Positions 15,116-24,249 of a stretch of DNA of 24,532 bases are shown piece by piece. Under the pieces are notes generated by a model. That model did not search any database and had not been told where the DNA came from. It worked only from the letters and a program-made list of their open reading frames with translations. Made by a program: the position numbers and the translations under genes. The first letter of the stretch is position 1. Every line of letters begins with the position of its first letter. This DNA is from Bacteroidota bacterium (GTDB lineage Bacteria > Bacteroidota > Ignavibacteria > Ignavibacteriales > Ignavibacteriaceae): assembly GCA_023406915.1 (NCBI GenBank), contig JAEXTR010000251.1, positions 1 to 24,532 of the forward strand. Direction: 5' to 3'.

Positions 15116-18100
15116 TCATACGAATAAATTTTTTATATCAATCAGACAACGCTGAATCGTATCATAATCAAATTCATTGACTGCCACATGGAGCAGTACT
15201 GTGCATTCACGAAGATGTGGAAATGAGTGCTCAGCAGCAAACCCAATCATCTCAGTTGCAAGCTGATCCAGTTCATTCATTATTAAAAAATCAATCTGCT
15301 TATCGATGCGGGAGAAAAACCGGGTTTGGAACTCCTGCCTAAGTTCTCTGGTGATAGTTATTTCATCGATCTGTTCTGCATGAATAGCGTCCGGTATAAT
15401 ATTTTTTTGTTTCTTCTGTGAAGCAGGAAGAACAGTATGAGGTACATACTTCAGAATTTCCCCCATGAGAACTGCCCTGGTAACCGGTTTGCGAATGAAT
15501 CCAACAAAACACTCAGCGGATGAATCAGGACGATTACGCATCGTGGATGCCGACAGAGCAACCAAGGGAATTGTGGAAGTTTCCCGATTTCGCTTTAAAG
15601 CTTCAGCAGCACGATATCCATCCATGATTGGCATTCTAAGGTCCATAAAGACTAATTGTGGTTTTTCCCTGGTAATAATATCCACCGCGTCCTTACCATT
15701 TTCAGCTTCATAGATATTTAAATTAAAACCATCAAGAAACGCCCTGATCAGATTTCTATTGTAACGGACATCGTCTGCAATTACAATGCTTTCCCCATTA
15801 AATTCAATATCGTCCTCGCTCCACATATAATTTGCTGCATCGGTAACAGTTGTATTCTCATACCGGACATCTTTAAACAATAGAATAAATGTAGTACCTG
15901 CATCCGGCTCACTCTTTAACGTAATTAAGCCATTCATCAGTTCACATAATCGTTTTGTGATTGCCAACCCTAATCCCGTTCCACCATACTTTCGGGAATC
16001 CTGACCATATTGCTGGCTAAATGATTCAAAGATTAGTGCATGATCCTTTTCATGAATTCCAATTCCGGAATCTTCAACATCAATCGAGAGAGTCAGACTG
16101 GTTTCATTTTTTTCAGAAACATTGACGGTGATTTTCACATATCCTTTTTGGGTAAATTTTACTGCGTTCCCAATGAGATTAATAAGTATTTGCCGCAGCC
16201 TCAACTCATCAATCAGCACGCTTTCTGGAAGCTCAGGATCAATAGTTGTATGAAGCTGCAACCCTTTTTCCAGAGCCTTATGCATGAACATTTGGATACT
16301 CTCTTCAATCAGACCCCTCAGGTTTACCAGCTCGGGTGATAGTTCCATCTTGCCTGCTTCAATTTTTGAGAGGTCCAGAATATCATTAATGAGGGAAAGT
16401 AGCGTGCGTCCACTGCTGAGAATGGTCTTCAGATAGCTGATTTGCTTTTCATCCTTCGTAGTGTTCAGCATTACCTCACTGAAGCCTAAGATTGAGTTCA
16501 TCGGTGTTCTGATCTCATGACTCACGTTCGCAAGGAATTCTGATTTTGATTTACTGGCGGCTTCAGCTTCAAAGAGCGCCATATCGAGTTCAAAATTTTT
16601 CCATTCCAGCTGAGATGAGTAAGATTGCAGAGTAATCTCTGCCTTCTGCCGGTTCTGCACATTTACCAGCATCTGGGCAAACACCCCCAGCAGAGTACTT
16701 TCTTTGGCTGTATAGCGGTGCTGTTTTTTCACAGAATCAAATCCTACGAACCCGATACAAAGACCCCCATTCATAATTGGGATGGAAATGAGACTCTGGA
16801 TTTTTTGAGGTTCCAAAATATCCTTCAGAGCTCCTGGCTGAAGAGCTGAAACATCCTCAATGAACAATATCCTACCCTGCTGATGAGTTTCAGTCCAGTC
16901 AGGGATTAACTCAACGGGAAGCAACTGAAGGTTCTGAATTTCGGGTGTAATTCCTTCAGCGCACCATTCATAGGTGTTTGAACAAGTTTTGGCATCCCAG
17001 TCATAGCTGAATATATAAGCCCGATCGGCTTGTACAAATCTCCCTAAGTCTGCAAGAGATAGATTGATGATACTATCAATACTTGCAAGGTCAGCATTAA
17101 TATACTCGGTGGCAATTCTTACCAGAAGCGCCTGAAACTCTCCATAGTTTTTAATCTCCTCTTCGGTTTTTTTTCGTTCCGAGATATCCACTGAATATCC
17201 TGCAGTACCAATAATGGTACCGTCAGCCTGGAACACTGGAACCTTATACGTCTCAAACCATTTTCGAACACCCTGATCATCAATGGGTTCGACGATTATT
17301 TTTGGAACCCCAGCATTCATTACCTCATCGTCATCCTTTTTGTAAATCTCAGCTAACTCTTTGTTCCAGATTTCAGAGTCATCTTTTCCCAGAATTGCCT
17401 TTGGATCCTCATATCCACAGGTTTTTGCGAAAGTGGTGTTGACAGTCAGGAATCTGCTTTGACTATCCTTTAACCACACTAAGCCAGGCAGGTTCTCAAT
17501 AATCGCATTCAGGTATGACTCCCGGATACTCAGTGCATGCTCAATCTGCCGGCTTTCAGTTGAGTCAAAGATGTACCCATGCCATAATACGCTACCATCC
17601 TGAAGCCTTTCAGGGTTCGCCTGACCATGTAACCATCTTTCACCTTTGACCGGCAGGATCACCCTGAACTCATCCTCCCATAAGCTAAGATTCTGTGCAG
17701 ATTCCAGAATCTTTTGTAAGCAACGCTCCTTGTCTTCCGGATGAAACCTTTCGATCAGTACTGCCGCGTTGGTCTTTAAAATTTCAACCTGCACTTCATA
17801 TATTTCTTCAATTTTAGTATTTGCGTAAGGTACTGTAATGACACCATCGGGAAACAACTGAAACTGGTAAACTGCCCCGGGAACCTGATTAGACAGATTC
17901 TTCAAAAGCAGATAGCTCTCCTCCAAGGCGGTTTCAGAACTTTTCTTTTCGGTAATATCGCGGCTGATACCCAGTATACCCATCAGGTTACCACTATCGT
18001 CGTAATATGGTGTCTTTAAAGTATCCATTACCTTCAGACTGCCATCAGCGAACCGAACGATCTCCTCGTATTTGAGTGGTTCCAGTTTTTCAAGGACTTT

Positions 18101-19414
18101 TGCATCGGTTTGCTGATAATAGTGCGCCTCTTCCCGGGGGAATATTTCAAGGTCGGTCAGCCCTACCAGTTCTTCCTGCATTCTCCCGGTTAATGCAGCA
18201 AACTGTTTGTTGCAACTCTGATAGACGCCATGTACATTTTTAAAGAAAATCAGGTCAGGAATAGCATTCAGCAATGAAGTGATAAGTGCACTTTGCTCCT
18301 TAATGCGATTGACAATTCGTTTTCTGTCAGTTATATCCTGATGAGTGCCCGCCATGTGTAAGGGTTTTCCATCCGGAGTCCAGCTTTGCACCTTCCCCCG
18401 ATCCAGCACCCAAACCCAACTTCCATCCTTATGCTTCATCCGGCTATCGAATTCATAAAATTCAGTTTTGCCTGAGAAATGAAGCTGAAGCAAACGGTTG
18501 CTCTCCTGCAAATCATCCGGGTGGGCGAGTTGCAACCAAGTTTGTATGGAAACCGGCTCAAGCTCTGAACGTTTGTATCCTACAATCTCGAACCAGCGGT
18601 CATTGAACTCTGTTTCACCTGTCTGAACATTCCATTCCCATGTACCAACATTGGTTCCTTCGATCACTGCCTTCAGCCTGTTCTTTTCGGATGCGAGTTC
18701 CAGGGAAATGTTCTTGCTTTCAGTAATATCTCTTGCAGCGGCATAGATCAAATTATGGTGAGGTACGGAACGCCATTCGATAAAGCGGTATGAACCATCA
18801 CTGGTTCGGTAGCGGTTGACAAAGTTGAGGACTGATTTATCGCTGCTCAGGTCACGCATGGTAGCGTAGGTTGATTCCAGATCATCGGGATGGACAAAGT
18901 CAGTGAATTTTATTTTTTGAAGATCATCAACAGAGTAGCCGAGGACTGCCTCCCACTCTTTATTTACCCGAATAAAATTACCTTCCAGGTCAGCGATACA
19001 CAACAGGTCGAGATTGATATTAAAAAACTCATCCAGCCCCTGATACAGATTCTTTTCATTTGTAATATCATGAAGTACCGAAACGAGATACCCTTCCCCG
19101 GGTGAGAATGCCTGGACCTTGAACCATCTTTTCATCTGTGAGGAGTATTGTTCGAAAATAATCTCCCTGCCGGTACGTACTACGTTTCCGAGATGCTGAA
19201 TCCACTCCTCTTCTGATTTTTCTATTCGAGGTAAAATTGCTTTGATCGTTTTACCAATTGCCTCAGAGGCCTGAATACCAGTGAATGCCTCGAATGCAGG
19301 GTTGATTTCCTCAATAGTATAATCAACCGGCTGACCGGAAGAATCGTACACAATCTTATGCAACGCATACCCGAATGGCGCTTTCAGGAGCACGGATTGA
19401 TGAAAGTTTTTCAT
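15116..19414 (-). CDS. Multi-PAS/GAF hybrid sensor histidine kinase
   Basis: A 1432-residue kinase without membrane segments, so a cytoplasmic sensor. Six PAS/PAC units span about 5-118, 123-235, 245-366, 375-492, 500-628 and 632-750, most ending in the PAC signature D-I-T-x-x-K or DISERKK. A GAF domain (about 758-925), a short coiled coil, HisKA with H966 (NVSHEIRTPMNSILGFSE), HATPase (about 1070-1180; NLIGNAVKFT, DSGIGI, GGTGLGLAITKRL) and a receiver with D1258 (FMDLRMPIMDG) and K1309 follow. The last 80 residues are helical and HPt-like but lack the usual phospho-histidine motif. GGAAA lies 6 bases before the ATG. It overlaps the receiver-kinase gene downstream. The stimulus is unknown; no heme- or flavin-binding residue can be assigned by eye. 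Confidence 0.95.
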   Translation of the reverse strand: MKNFHQSVLLKAPFGYALHKIVYDSSGQPVDYTIEEINPAFEAFTGIQASEAIGKTIKAILPRIEKSEEEWIQHLGNVVRTGREIIFEQYSSQMKRWFKVQAFSPGEGYLVSVLHDITNEKNLYQGLDEFFNINLDLLCIADLEGNFIRVNKEWEAVLGYSVDDLQKIKFTDFVHPDDLESTYATMRDLSSDKSVLNFVNRYRTSDGSYRFIEWRSVPHHNLIYAAARDITESKNISLELASEKNRLKAVIEGTNVGTWEWNVQTGETEFNDRWFEIVGYKRSELEPVSIQTWLQLAHPDDLQESNRLLQLHFSGKTEFYEFDSRMKHKDGSWVWVLDRGKVQSWTPDGKPLHMAGTHQDITDRKRIVNRIKEQSALITSLLNAIPDLIFFKNVHGVYQSCNKQFAALTGRMQEELVGLTDLEIFPREEAHYYQQTDAKVLEKLEPLKYEEIVRFADGSLKVMDTLKTPYYDDSGNLMGILGISRDITEKKSSETALEESYLLLKNLSNQVPGAVYQFQLFPDGVITVPYANTKIEEIYEVQVEILKTNAAVLIERFHPEDKERCLQKILESAQNLSLWEDEFRVILPVKGERWLHGQANPERLQDGSVLWHGYIFDSTESRQIEHALSIRESYLNAIIENLPGLVWLKDSQSRFLTVNTTFAKTCGYEDPKAILGKDDSEIWNKELAEIYKKDDDEVMNAGVPKIIVEPIDDQGVRKWFETYKVPVFQADGTIIGTAGYSVDISERKKTEEEIKNYGEFQALLVRIATEYINADLASIDSIINLSLADLGRFVQADRAYIFSYDWDAKTCSNTYEWCAEGITPEIQNLQLLPVELIPDWTETHQQGRILFIEDVSALQPGALKDILEPQKIQSLISIPIMNGGLCIGFVGFDSVKKQHRYTAKESTLLGVFAQMLVNVQNRQKAEITLQSYSSQLEWKNFELDMALFEAEAASKSKSEFLANVSHEIRTPMNSILGFSEVMLNTTKDEKQISYLKTILSSGRTLLSLINDILDLSKIEAGKMELSPELVNLRGLIEESIQMFMHKALEKGLQLHTTIDPELPESVLIDELRLRQILINLIGNAVKFTQKGYVKITVNVSEKNETSLTLSIDVEDSGIGIHEKDHALIFESFSQQYGQDSRKYGGTGLGLAITKRLCELMNGLITLKSEPDAGTTFILLFKDVRYENTTVTDAANYMWSEDDIEFNGESIVIADDVRYNRNLIRAFLDGFNLNIYEAENGKDAVDIITREKPQLVFMDLRMPIMDGYRAAEALKRNRETSTIPLVALSASTMRNRPDSSAECFVGFIRKPVTRAVLMGEILKYVPHTVLPASQKKQKNIIPDAIHAEQIDEITITRELRQEFQTRFFSRIDKQIDFLIMNELDQLATEMIGFAAEHSFPHLRECTVLLHVAVNEFDYDTIQRCLIDIKNLFV

Positions 19415-19490
19415 TACATTTCCAGCGAAAAAGGGATTATTCGGGCAAGAATATAGCTTTTGGGTAATGAAAAATCAATATTAAATGAAG

Positions 19491-20354
19491 CTATCCCGCC
19501 GACAATTCTTGTTTTGCCAGTTCTAATTCTCCAGTATCCTCAAGCAGACTTTTTGGGTACTTCAGGGGCAACCCTGAAATGGCCTCCCCTATGATATCGG
19601 CTACCGCCATCCGCATAAACCATTTCTTATCGGCAGGTATTACGAACCAGGGTGCTGCCTCAGTTGAAGTGTGTTCCAATGTATCCTGGTATGCATCCAT
19701 GTATGCATCCCAATGCCCTCTCTCCCGAATATCTGACATCGAGAATTTCCAGTTCTTTTCCGGATTCTCCAAACGTTTCAGAAATCTCTGCCTTTGCTCT
19801 TCCTTTGAGACATGCAGGAAGAACTTCAGAATCAAAAATCCGTTTTCGTGCAGATATTTTTCATACTCCCTGATATGACGATAGCGTTGTTTCCAGATAG
19901 AATCCGTTATTACAGAATCTGGCAGATTTTGGCGAACGAGCAGTTCCTTATGTACACGTACAACCAGTACTTCCTCATAATACGACCGGTTGAAAATGCC
20001 TATATTACCCCGTTCAGGCAGCGCCTTTGAATACCGCCACATATAGTCATGATCAAGTTCTTCAGTTGAAGGTACTTTAAATGAATGTACCTGACACCCC
20101 TGGGGATTGATTCCTTTCATCACATGCTTGATGGTACTATCTTTTCCTGCCGCATCCATTGCCTGAAAAATTAGCAACACCCCATATTTGTTATGAGCAT
20201 AGAGCAATTCCTGAAGTTTCATAAGTTGTTTTCTGTCCTCGTCCAGTTTAATCTCTGCCTCCTCCTTACTGTAAAACGAGGCAGTGTAACCAGGATCAAA
20301 ATCAGACAGCCGAACCTTTGAACCCTCTGGGATCATAAACTCTTTTGTATACAT
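19491..20354 (-). CDS. ppk2: Polyphosphate kinase 2 family phosphotransferase (PPK2)
   Basis: A 287-residue PPK2-family enzyme that transfers phosphate between polyphosphate and nucleotides (typically polyP plus ADP or AMP to give ATP or ADP). The P-loop is QAMDAAGKDST (64-74, Lys71), Walker B region GNIGIFNRSYYEEVLVVRVH (116-135) and the basic lid QRQRFLKRLENPEKNWKFS (187-205); HVMKGINPQGCQVHSF is also family-typical. Length matches the single-domain polyphosphate:nucleotide phosphotransferase group. AAAGG lies 7 bases before ATG 20354. It is the first of three minus-strand genes; the 76-base gap to the hybrid kinase makes co-transcription uncertain. Class (I, II or III) and so substrate preference cannot be fixed by eye. 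Confidence 0.94.
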   Translation of the reverse strand: MYTKEFMIPEGSKVRLSDFDPGYTASFYSKEEAEIKLDEDRKQLMKLQELLYAHNKYGVLLIFQAMDAAGKDSTIKHVMKGINPQGCQVHSFKVPSTEELDHDYMWRYSKALPERGNIGIFNRSYYEEVLVVRVHKELLVRQNLPDSVITDSIWKQRYRHIREYEKYLHENGFLILKFFLHVSKEEQRQRFLKRLENPEKNWKFSMSDIRERGHWDAYMDAYQDTLEHTSTEAAPWFVIPADKKWFMRMAVADIIGEAISGLPLKYPKSLLEDTGELELAKQELSAG

Positions 20355-20616
20355 GTACAGCCTTTCTTTTTAAAAAAATCGGAAAGTATCTAAAGAAAAA
20401 AGTAATAACGTGATATTTCCAGTAAAAAACACTTCTTTTCCTGAAAATCCTTACATAGCGATCATGATTTTTTAACCCTTTGTTTTTATTGTAATTAACA
20501 ATTTCAACCTCAAGTAATACTTCAAAAATGGAACAAATTGGAACCATTTCATTGTTCAAATTTATAATTGAATACCCATAACCAAAATTTCAAATTTTAA
20601 TAAGTATATTTTCCTT

Positions 20617-20632
20617 TGTGATATTTATCACA
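20617..20632. promoter_or_regulatory. CRP/FNR-family-type palindromic operator
   Basis: TGTGATATTTATCACA is an exact match to the CRP consensus TGTGA-N6-TCACA. It lies 178 bases before the FN3 gene start and 262 bases before ppk2, inside the intergenic region. Binding by a CRP-superfamily regulator is inference from the motif. Confidence 0.55.
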
Positions 20633-20737
20633 CCCCTTAACTCTTTATATTATCGCATTTTGCGCCATTTTAAGCATTTTTTCGCAATTAGATTTTTAGG
20701 TCTGAATATTACAGTTATTTTACTTGGAATGCATGGG

Positions 20738-20770
20738 TTGACATAGTAAATTATAACTGTGTGTTAGAAT
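20738..20770 (+). promoter_or_regulatory. Possible promoter of the FN3 surface-protein gene
   Basis: TTGACA at 20738-20743 and TAGAAT at 20765-20770 resemble -35 and -10 boxes, but the 21-base spacer is long for sigma-70; the TTG would also fit a Bacteroidota -33 element. No perfect TAnnTTTG is present. A tentative call. Confidence 0.3.
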
Positions 20771-20810
20771 TTTTCTCCCTTCACTTTTCAAAAACTATAA
20801 GGAAGGTGCT

Positions 20811-23800
20811 ATGAAGTACTCATTACCAAGCGTAACAGGCGGCAGGATTTCTGTTGTAATGCTGTTTTGCGTGTTACTGCTTTCATCGGTATCAATGGCG
20901 GCTACAGTTCCCACGCTGTACAGCCCTGTTGGTGCGATTAATCAGGTCCTGAATCCGGCACTGGTATGGTCGTCCGATGGCAATCTCAGCTTCCGCTATC
21001 AGGTTGCTACGGATATTGCTTTTACCAATCTGGTGGATGAAGGTGTTACAACTGATACCACCGTCGGACTTTCAGGACTGGACTATAATACCGTCTACTA
21101 TTGGCGTGTTATGTCATACGATGCGCTGGACAGCAGTGCATACTCTGCCCCTGAAAGCTTTTCTACCATATTAGCCTCGCCAGCACTCAACGCCCCCACG
21201 AACAACGCCCTGAATATAGACTTCAGCGGTTCAATCGTTTGGAACAGTGTTGATGGTGCTGACAGCTATTATTTTGAAGTTTCAGGAGACCCAATGTTCA
21301 CCGGTCTTGCACTCTTCGGTACAACAGCCGATACGATGCAGGCATTCACCGGTTTCGCTCCGAATACCATTTTCTACTGGAGGGTGATGGCGCTGAATTC
21401 AGGTAACTCCTACGAAAGTCATTACTCTTCTGTATGGCAGTTCACCACGAAACTGGAAACCCCGATTCTCACTTCACCGATTAATCACGCAACCTGCGTA
21501 TCACTTTCCCCATCTTTAACATGGGATCCTGTTCCGGCTGCGACTCATTACATCGTTCAGTACTCAACCGATTCACTGGTATTCAGTGGCGGTGACACCG
21601 TTGCTACGAACAGTGCATCACTGAGTGGGCTGGATTTCTATACCCACTACTACTGGCGTGTAAGTGCATTCAATGGATTTGGTCAGATTTCTGACCCAAG
21701 TGGTTTCTACCATTTTACCACAACCCTTGCTCCTCCGATGCTTGCCTCACCATCGAATGCTGCGACAGGCATCTCCATCAACCCCACATTGGTTTGGAAC
21801 GGTGTTGATGGTGCTATGGAGTACCGGATTCAGCTTGCGACCGCTGGTACATTCTTGCCGGCTACCCTGCTGATCGATTCCGTGCTGGCAGATACAACAA
21901 TCCTTGTTGATCCCTATCTGATGAATTCCACAGTGTATCACTGGAGAGTACAGGCTTTGGATACTGTCTGCACAGGAGATTTTTCTGCTGCATGGACCTT
22001 CACTACGATTCCTCAGGTAGTTCCTCAGTTGGGCTACCCGGTTGGCAATCCAATTGTTTATACTCTTACCCCCCTGCTAACCTGGTACCTCAACCAGTCA
22101 TACCTCGGTATTCAGTTTGATGTCCAGTACTCAACCGATAGTACATTCTATCCTTCAAATGTGATTACTGTTAACCGTGGTTCAAATACGACTTATACTA
22201 CGCCTGCACTTTCACCCGGAACCCAGTATTTCTGGAGAGTTCGTACAAAGACTGCCGGTGGTGTAATAATCAGCTACTCAGCGGTTGGCAGCTTTACAAC
22301 CTTTGGTCAGGCATTGACGCCTGTGCCAAGCTGGCCGGTTGGAAATGCTCTGGTGTACACCAATGCTCCTTCATTATACTACTATATGATGAACGGTGCA
22401 GCAAATCTAACGTTTGAAGTCAGATACAAGGAAGCCTCTGCAATAGGTTGGGCAGACACTATTTCAGCTGGTACCTCACTCTTTGTATCACTGAGTGGTT
22501 TAACCAGTGGTGCACAGTATGAATGGCAGGTACGTTCATACAATGGCAATGCCTATTCTGCATGGACTAACAGTGAATTCTTCACCGTGCAGGGTGCAGG
22601 AATGGTAGCTGTTCCTATACTTTCATATCCGACTGGCGGTGTAACCATTTACACCTCTGCCCCAGGACTGTCATTCTATCTGAATACATCCAGCATTGGA
22701 CTCACCTTTGAAGTTCAGATTGGCACCAGTCATCCAGTCAACCTGACCCCGACACATGCAGGTCTTACCTCAACTTTTGTGTCCTTGTCAGGTTTAACAC
22801 CCGGTATGACATACTACTGGAGAGCACGCTCCTACAACGGAACCACCTATTCTGCATATTCCGGACTTGACAGTTTCTATGTCTATGACGGTTTTGCAGG
22901 AAGTGTCCCTGTACCGAGTTGGCCTGTTGGCGGTGCAATGGTTTACACCAGTTCACCGTTACTCAGCTGGTATATGACTTACGCTGGTCTTGGTACCACC
23001 TATGATGTTCAGTACGCAGAGAACATTAATTTTGCTCCTCTGGCAGGTTCATTCACCAACCAGAGCCAAACTTCAGTAACAATACCACTTGTGGAAAATG
23101 GTAAGACCTATTACTGGAGAGTGCGTGCATTTAATGGCACCTATACTGCATGGTCAGCACCTGATTCATTCGTTGTATCGGGTACCTCGGGTTCACTGAT
23201 GCCTATACCTTCATGGCCGGTCGGTGGTGCTGTAGTCTATGATACTGCGAGCGTTTTTGTCAGCTGGTATCTGAACGGCGTAAGCCCGAATCCCGTCACA
23301 TATGATTTTGAGTACAACACAACGAATGTGTTTACCGGTACTCCTTCCCTTTCAGGATTAACATCCACCAGCGTAACGCTGAGCGGCTTGCTGAAGGGAA
23401 CGACCTACTACTACAAGATCAGATCATTTAACGGGGTAAGCTATTCACCATGGAGCACAGCTGAATGGTTCGTCACAGACGCAGGCAGTTATGCACCAAT
23501 GGGACCGCTTACCGGAAGTCCTGCAAATAATATTGCAATCAATACTACTGCACCTGTGCTCAGTTGGTTCCTGCCAGCAGCAGCAACACAGCAGAAGTAT
23601 GAAGTGCAGTATTCAACCTCAGCGCAATTTACCAATGCGGTTACGGTTGACGGTCTGACTGCCCAGCATCATGCAGTCAATGGCTTAGAGCCAGGCGTAA
23701 AATACTACTGGAGAGTCCGCGCTCAGCACCAGAATGGTACGTGGTCCGGTTACTCACCAGCAGCTGCATTCGTTCCGAACGGAACTACCGCTGTAGGCGA

Positions 23801-24092
23801 TAACGCAATTCCGACCGAATTTGCTCTGGATCAGAATTATCCTAATCCATTCAATCCGTCAACGGTGATTAATTTCAGCGTACCGGTTCAGAATACTGTC
23901 TCCATCAAGATATACGATATGATGGGTCAGGAGATCAGGACCCTGGTGAGCGAAATGAAATCACCTGGTAAGTACACTGTTGTATGGAATGGTGATAACG
24001 ACTTTGGTATGCGCGTTTCTTCCGGCACCTACATCTACCGTATGGTATCCGGAGACTTTGTACAAGTTAAGAAACTCGTCCTGATCAAATAA
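20811..24092 (+). CDS. Secreted fibronectin type III repeat protein with T9SS sorting domain
   Basis: A 1093-residue exported protein. A signal peptide (1-31, ending SVSMAA) is followed by ten FN3-like repeats of about 90-98 residues (32-988), each ending in a strand of the form YYWRVRAxNG and xxSFTT. Residues about 1002-1093 are a type IX secretion sorting domain: FALDQNYPNPFNPSTVINFS, then IKIYDMMGQEIRTL, WNGDNDFG, SSGTYIYRM and a terminal KKLVLIK. The protein should cross the outer membrane and be attached to or released from the surface, where it may act in adhesion or as a matrix protein; no catalytic domain is seen. AAGGAAGG lies 4-12 bases before the ATG. The gene stands alone behind a long upstream region and has a strong terminator. 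Confidence 0.95.
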   Translation: MKYSLPSVTGGRISVVMLFCVLLLSSVSMAATVPTLYSPVGAINQVLNPALVWSSDGNLSFRYQVATDIAFTNLVDEGVTTDTTVGLSGLDYNTVYYWRVMSYDALDSSAYSAPESFSTILASPALNAPTNNALNIDFSGSIVWNSVDGADSYYFEVSGDPMFTGLALFGTTADTMQAFTGFAPNTIFYWRVMALNSGNSYESHYSSVWQFTTKLETPILTSPINHATCVSLSPSLTWDPVPAATHYIVQYSTDSLVFSGGDTVATNSASLSGLDFYTHYYWRVSAFNGFGQISDPSGFYHFTTTLAPPMLASPSNAATGISINPTLVWNGVDGAMEYRIQLATAGTFLPATLLIDSVLADTTILVDPYLMNSTVYHWRVQALDTVCTGDFSAAWTFTTIPQVVPQLGYPVGNPIVYTLTPLLTWYLNQSYLGIQFDVQYSTDSTFYPSNVITVNRGSNTTYTTPALSPGTQYFWRVRTKTAGGVIISYSAVGSFTTFGQALTPVPSWPVGNALVYTNAPSLYYYMMNGAANLTFEVRYKEASAIGWADTISAGTSLFVSLSGLTSGAQYEWQVRSYNGNAYSAWTNSEFFTVQGAGMVAVPILSYPTGGVTIYTSAPGLSFYLNTSSIGLTFEVQIGTSHPVNLTPTHAGLTSTFVSLSGLTPGMTYYWRARSYNGTTYSAYSGLDSFYVYDGFAGSVPVPSWPVGGAMVYTSSPLLSWYMTYAGLGTTYDVQYAENINFAPLAGSFTNQSQTSVTIPLVENGKTYYWRVRAFNGTYTAWSAPDSFVVSGTSGSLMPIPSWPVGGAVVYDTASVFVSWYLNGVSPNPVTYDFEYNTTNVFTGTPSLSGLTSTSVTLSGLLKGTTYYYKIRSFNGVSYSPWSTAEWFVTDAGSYAPMGPLTGSPANNIAINTTAPVLSWFLPAAATQQKYEVQYSTSAQFTNAVTVDGLTAQHHAVNGLEPGVKYYWRVRAQHQNGTWSGYSPAAAFVPNGTTAVGDNAIPTEFALDQNYPNPFNPSTVINFSVPVQNTVSIKIYDMMGQEIRTLVSEMKSPGKYTVVWNGDNDFGMRVSSGTYIYRMVSGDFVQVKKLVLIK
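20904..23774 (+). repeat. Ten tandem FN3-encoding repeats in two subfamilies
   Basis: Repeats 1-4 (to about 22010) share an opening like SPxNxAxxIxxxPxLxWxxVxGA. Repeats 5-9 share SWPVGGAxVYTSxPxLSWYL and the ending RSYNGxxYSAW. Repeat 10 mixes both (SPANNIAINTTAPVLSWFL). The pattern suggests duplication within the gene after an earlier set existed. Boundaries are approximate. Confidence 0.8.
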
Positions 24093-24114
24093 AGTCTCTT
24101 TTGTCTCTTTTAAC

Positions 24115-24147
24115 CGCCTTTCCGGAAACGGAAGGCGTTTTTTTTTT
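24115..24147 (+). terminator. Rho-independent terminator of the FN3 gene
   Basis: A GC-rich stem CGCCTTTCCG/CGGAAGGCG with one bulged T and a GAAA tetraloop is followed by ten T residues (24138-24147). It lies 22 bases after the stop codon. Confidence 0.92.
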
Positions 24148-24200
24148 ACCTAAACCGCTTCACCCTGAAGAGGTACAATGACAATTAGCAAAAAAAGATG

Positions 24201-24208
24201 TATTTTTG
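24201..24208 (+). promoter_or_regulatory. Possible -7 element for the glycosylase gene
   Basis: TATTTTTG fits TAnnTTTG exactly, 41 bases before the start codon, but no TTTG or TTG lies at the expected -33 distance. Weak support on its own. Confidence 0.3.
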
Positions 24209-24249
24209 CTGTATAAATTCATATTTCTTTCACAGCACAAAGGCTCGTT

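Larger units (their letters stand above)
20355..20810. other. Long AT-rich divergent intergenic region
   Basis: A 456-base, strongly AT-rich region between divergent ppk2 and the FN3 surface-protein gene. It holds a CRP-type palindrome (20617-20632), a TTGACA box (20738-20743) and homopolymeric A/T tracts. Short frames in it lack ribosome-binding sites and I see no gene. It must carry promoters in both directions. Confidence 0.6.

Noticed and set aside
20302..20559. 85-codon minus-strand frame overlapping the ppk2 start
   Set aside because: It overlaps the ppk2 N-terminus in another frame, is rich in Lys/Phe/Tyr as expected for AT-rich noncoding DNA, and has no ribosome-binding site.
20904..23774. 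Considered whether the FN3 gene was two joined or frameshifted genes
   Set aside because: The frame is continuous from a signal peptide to a C-terminal sorting domain with regular repeat length, so it is one intact gene.
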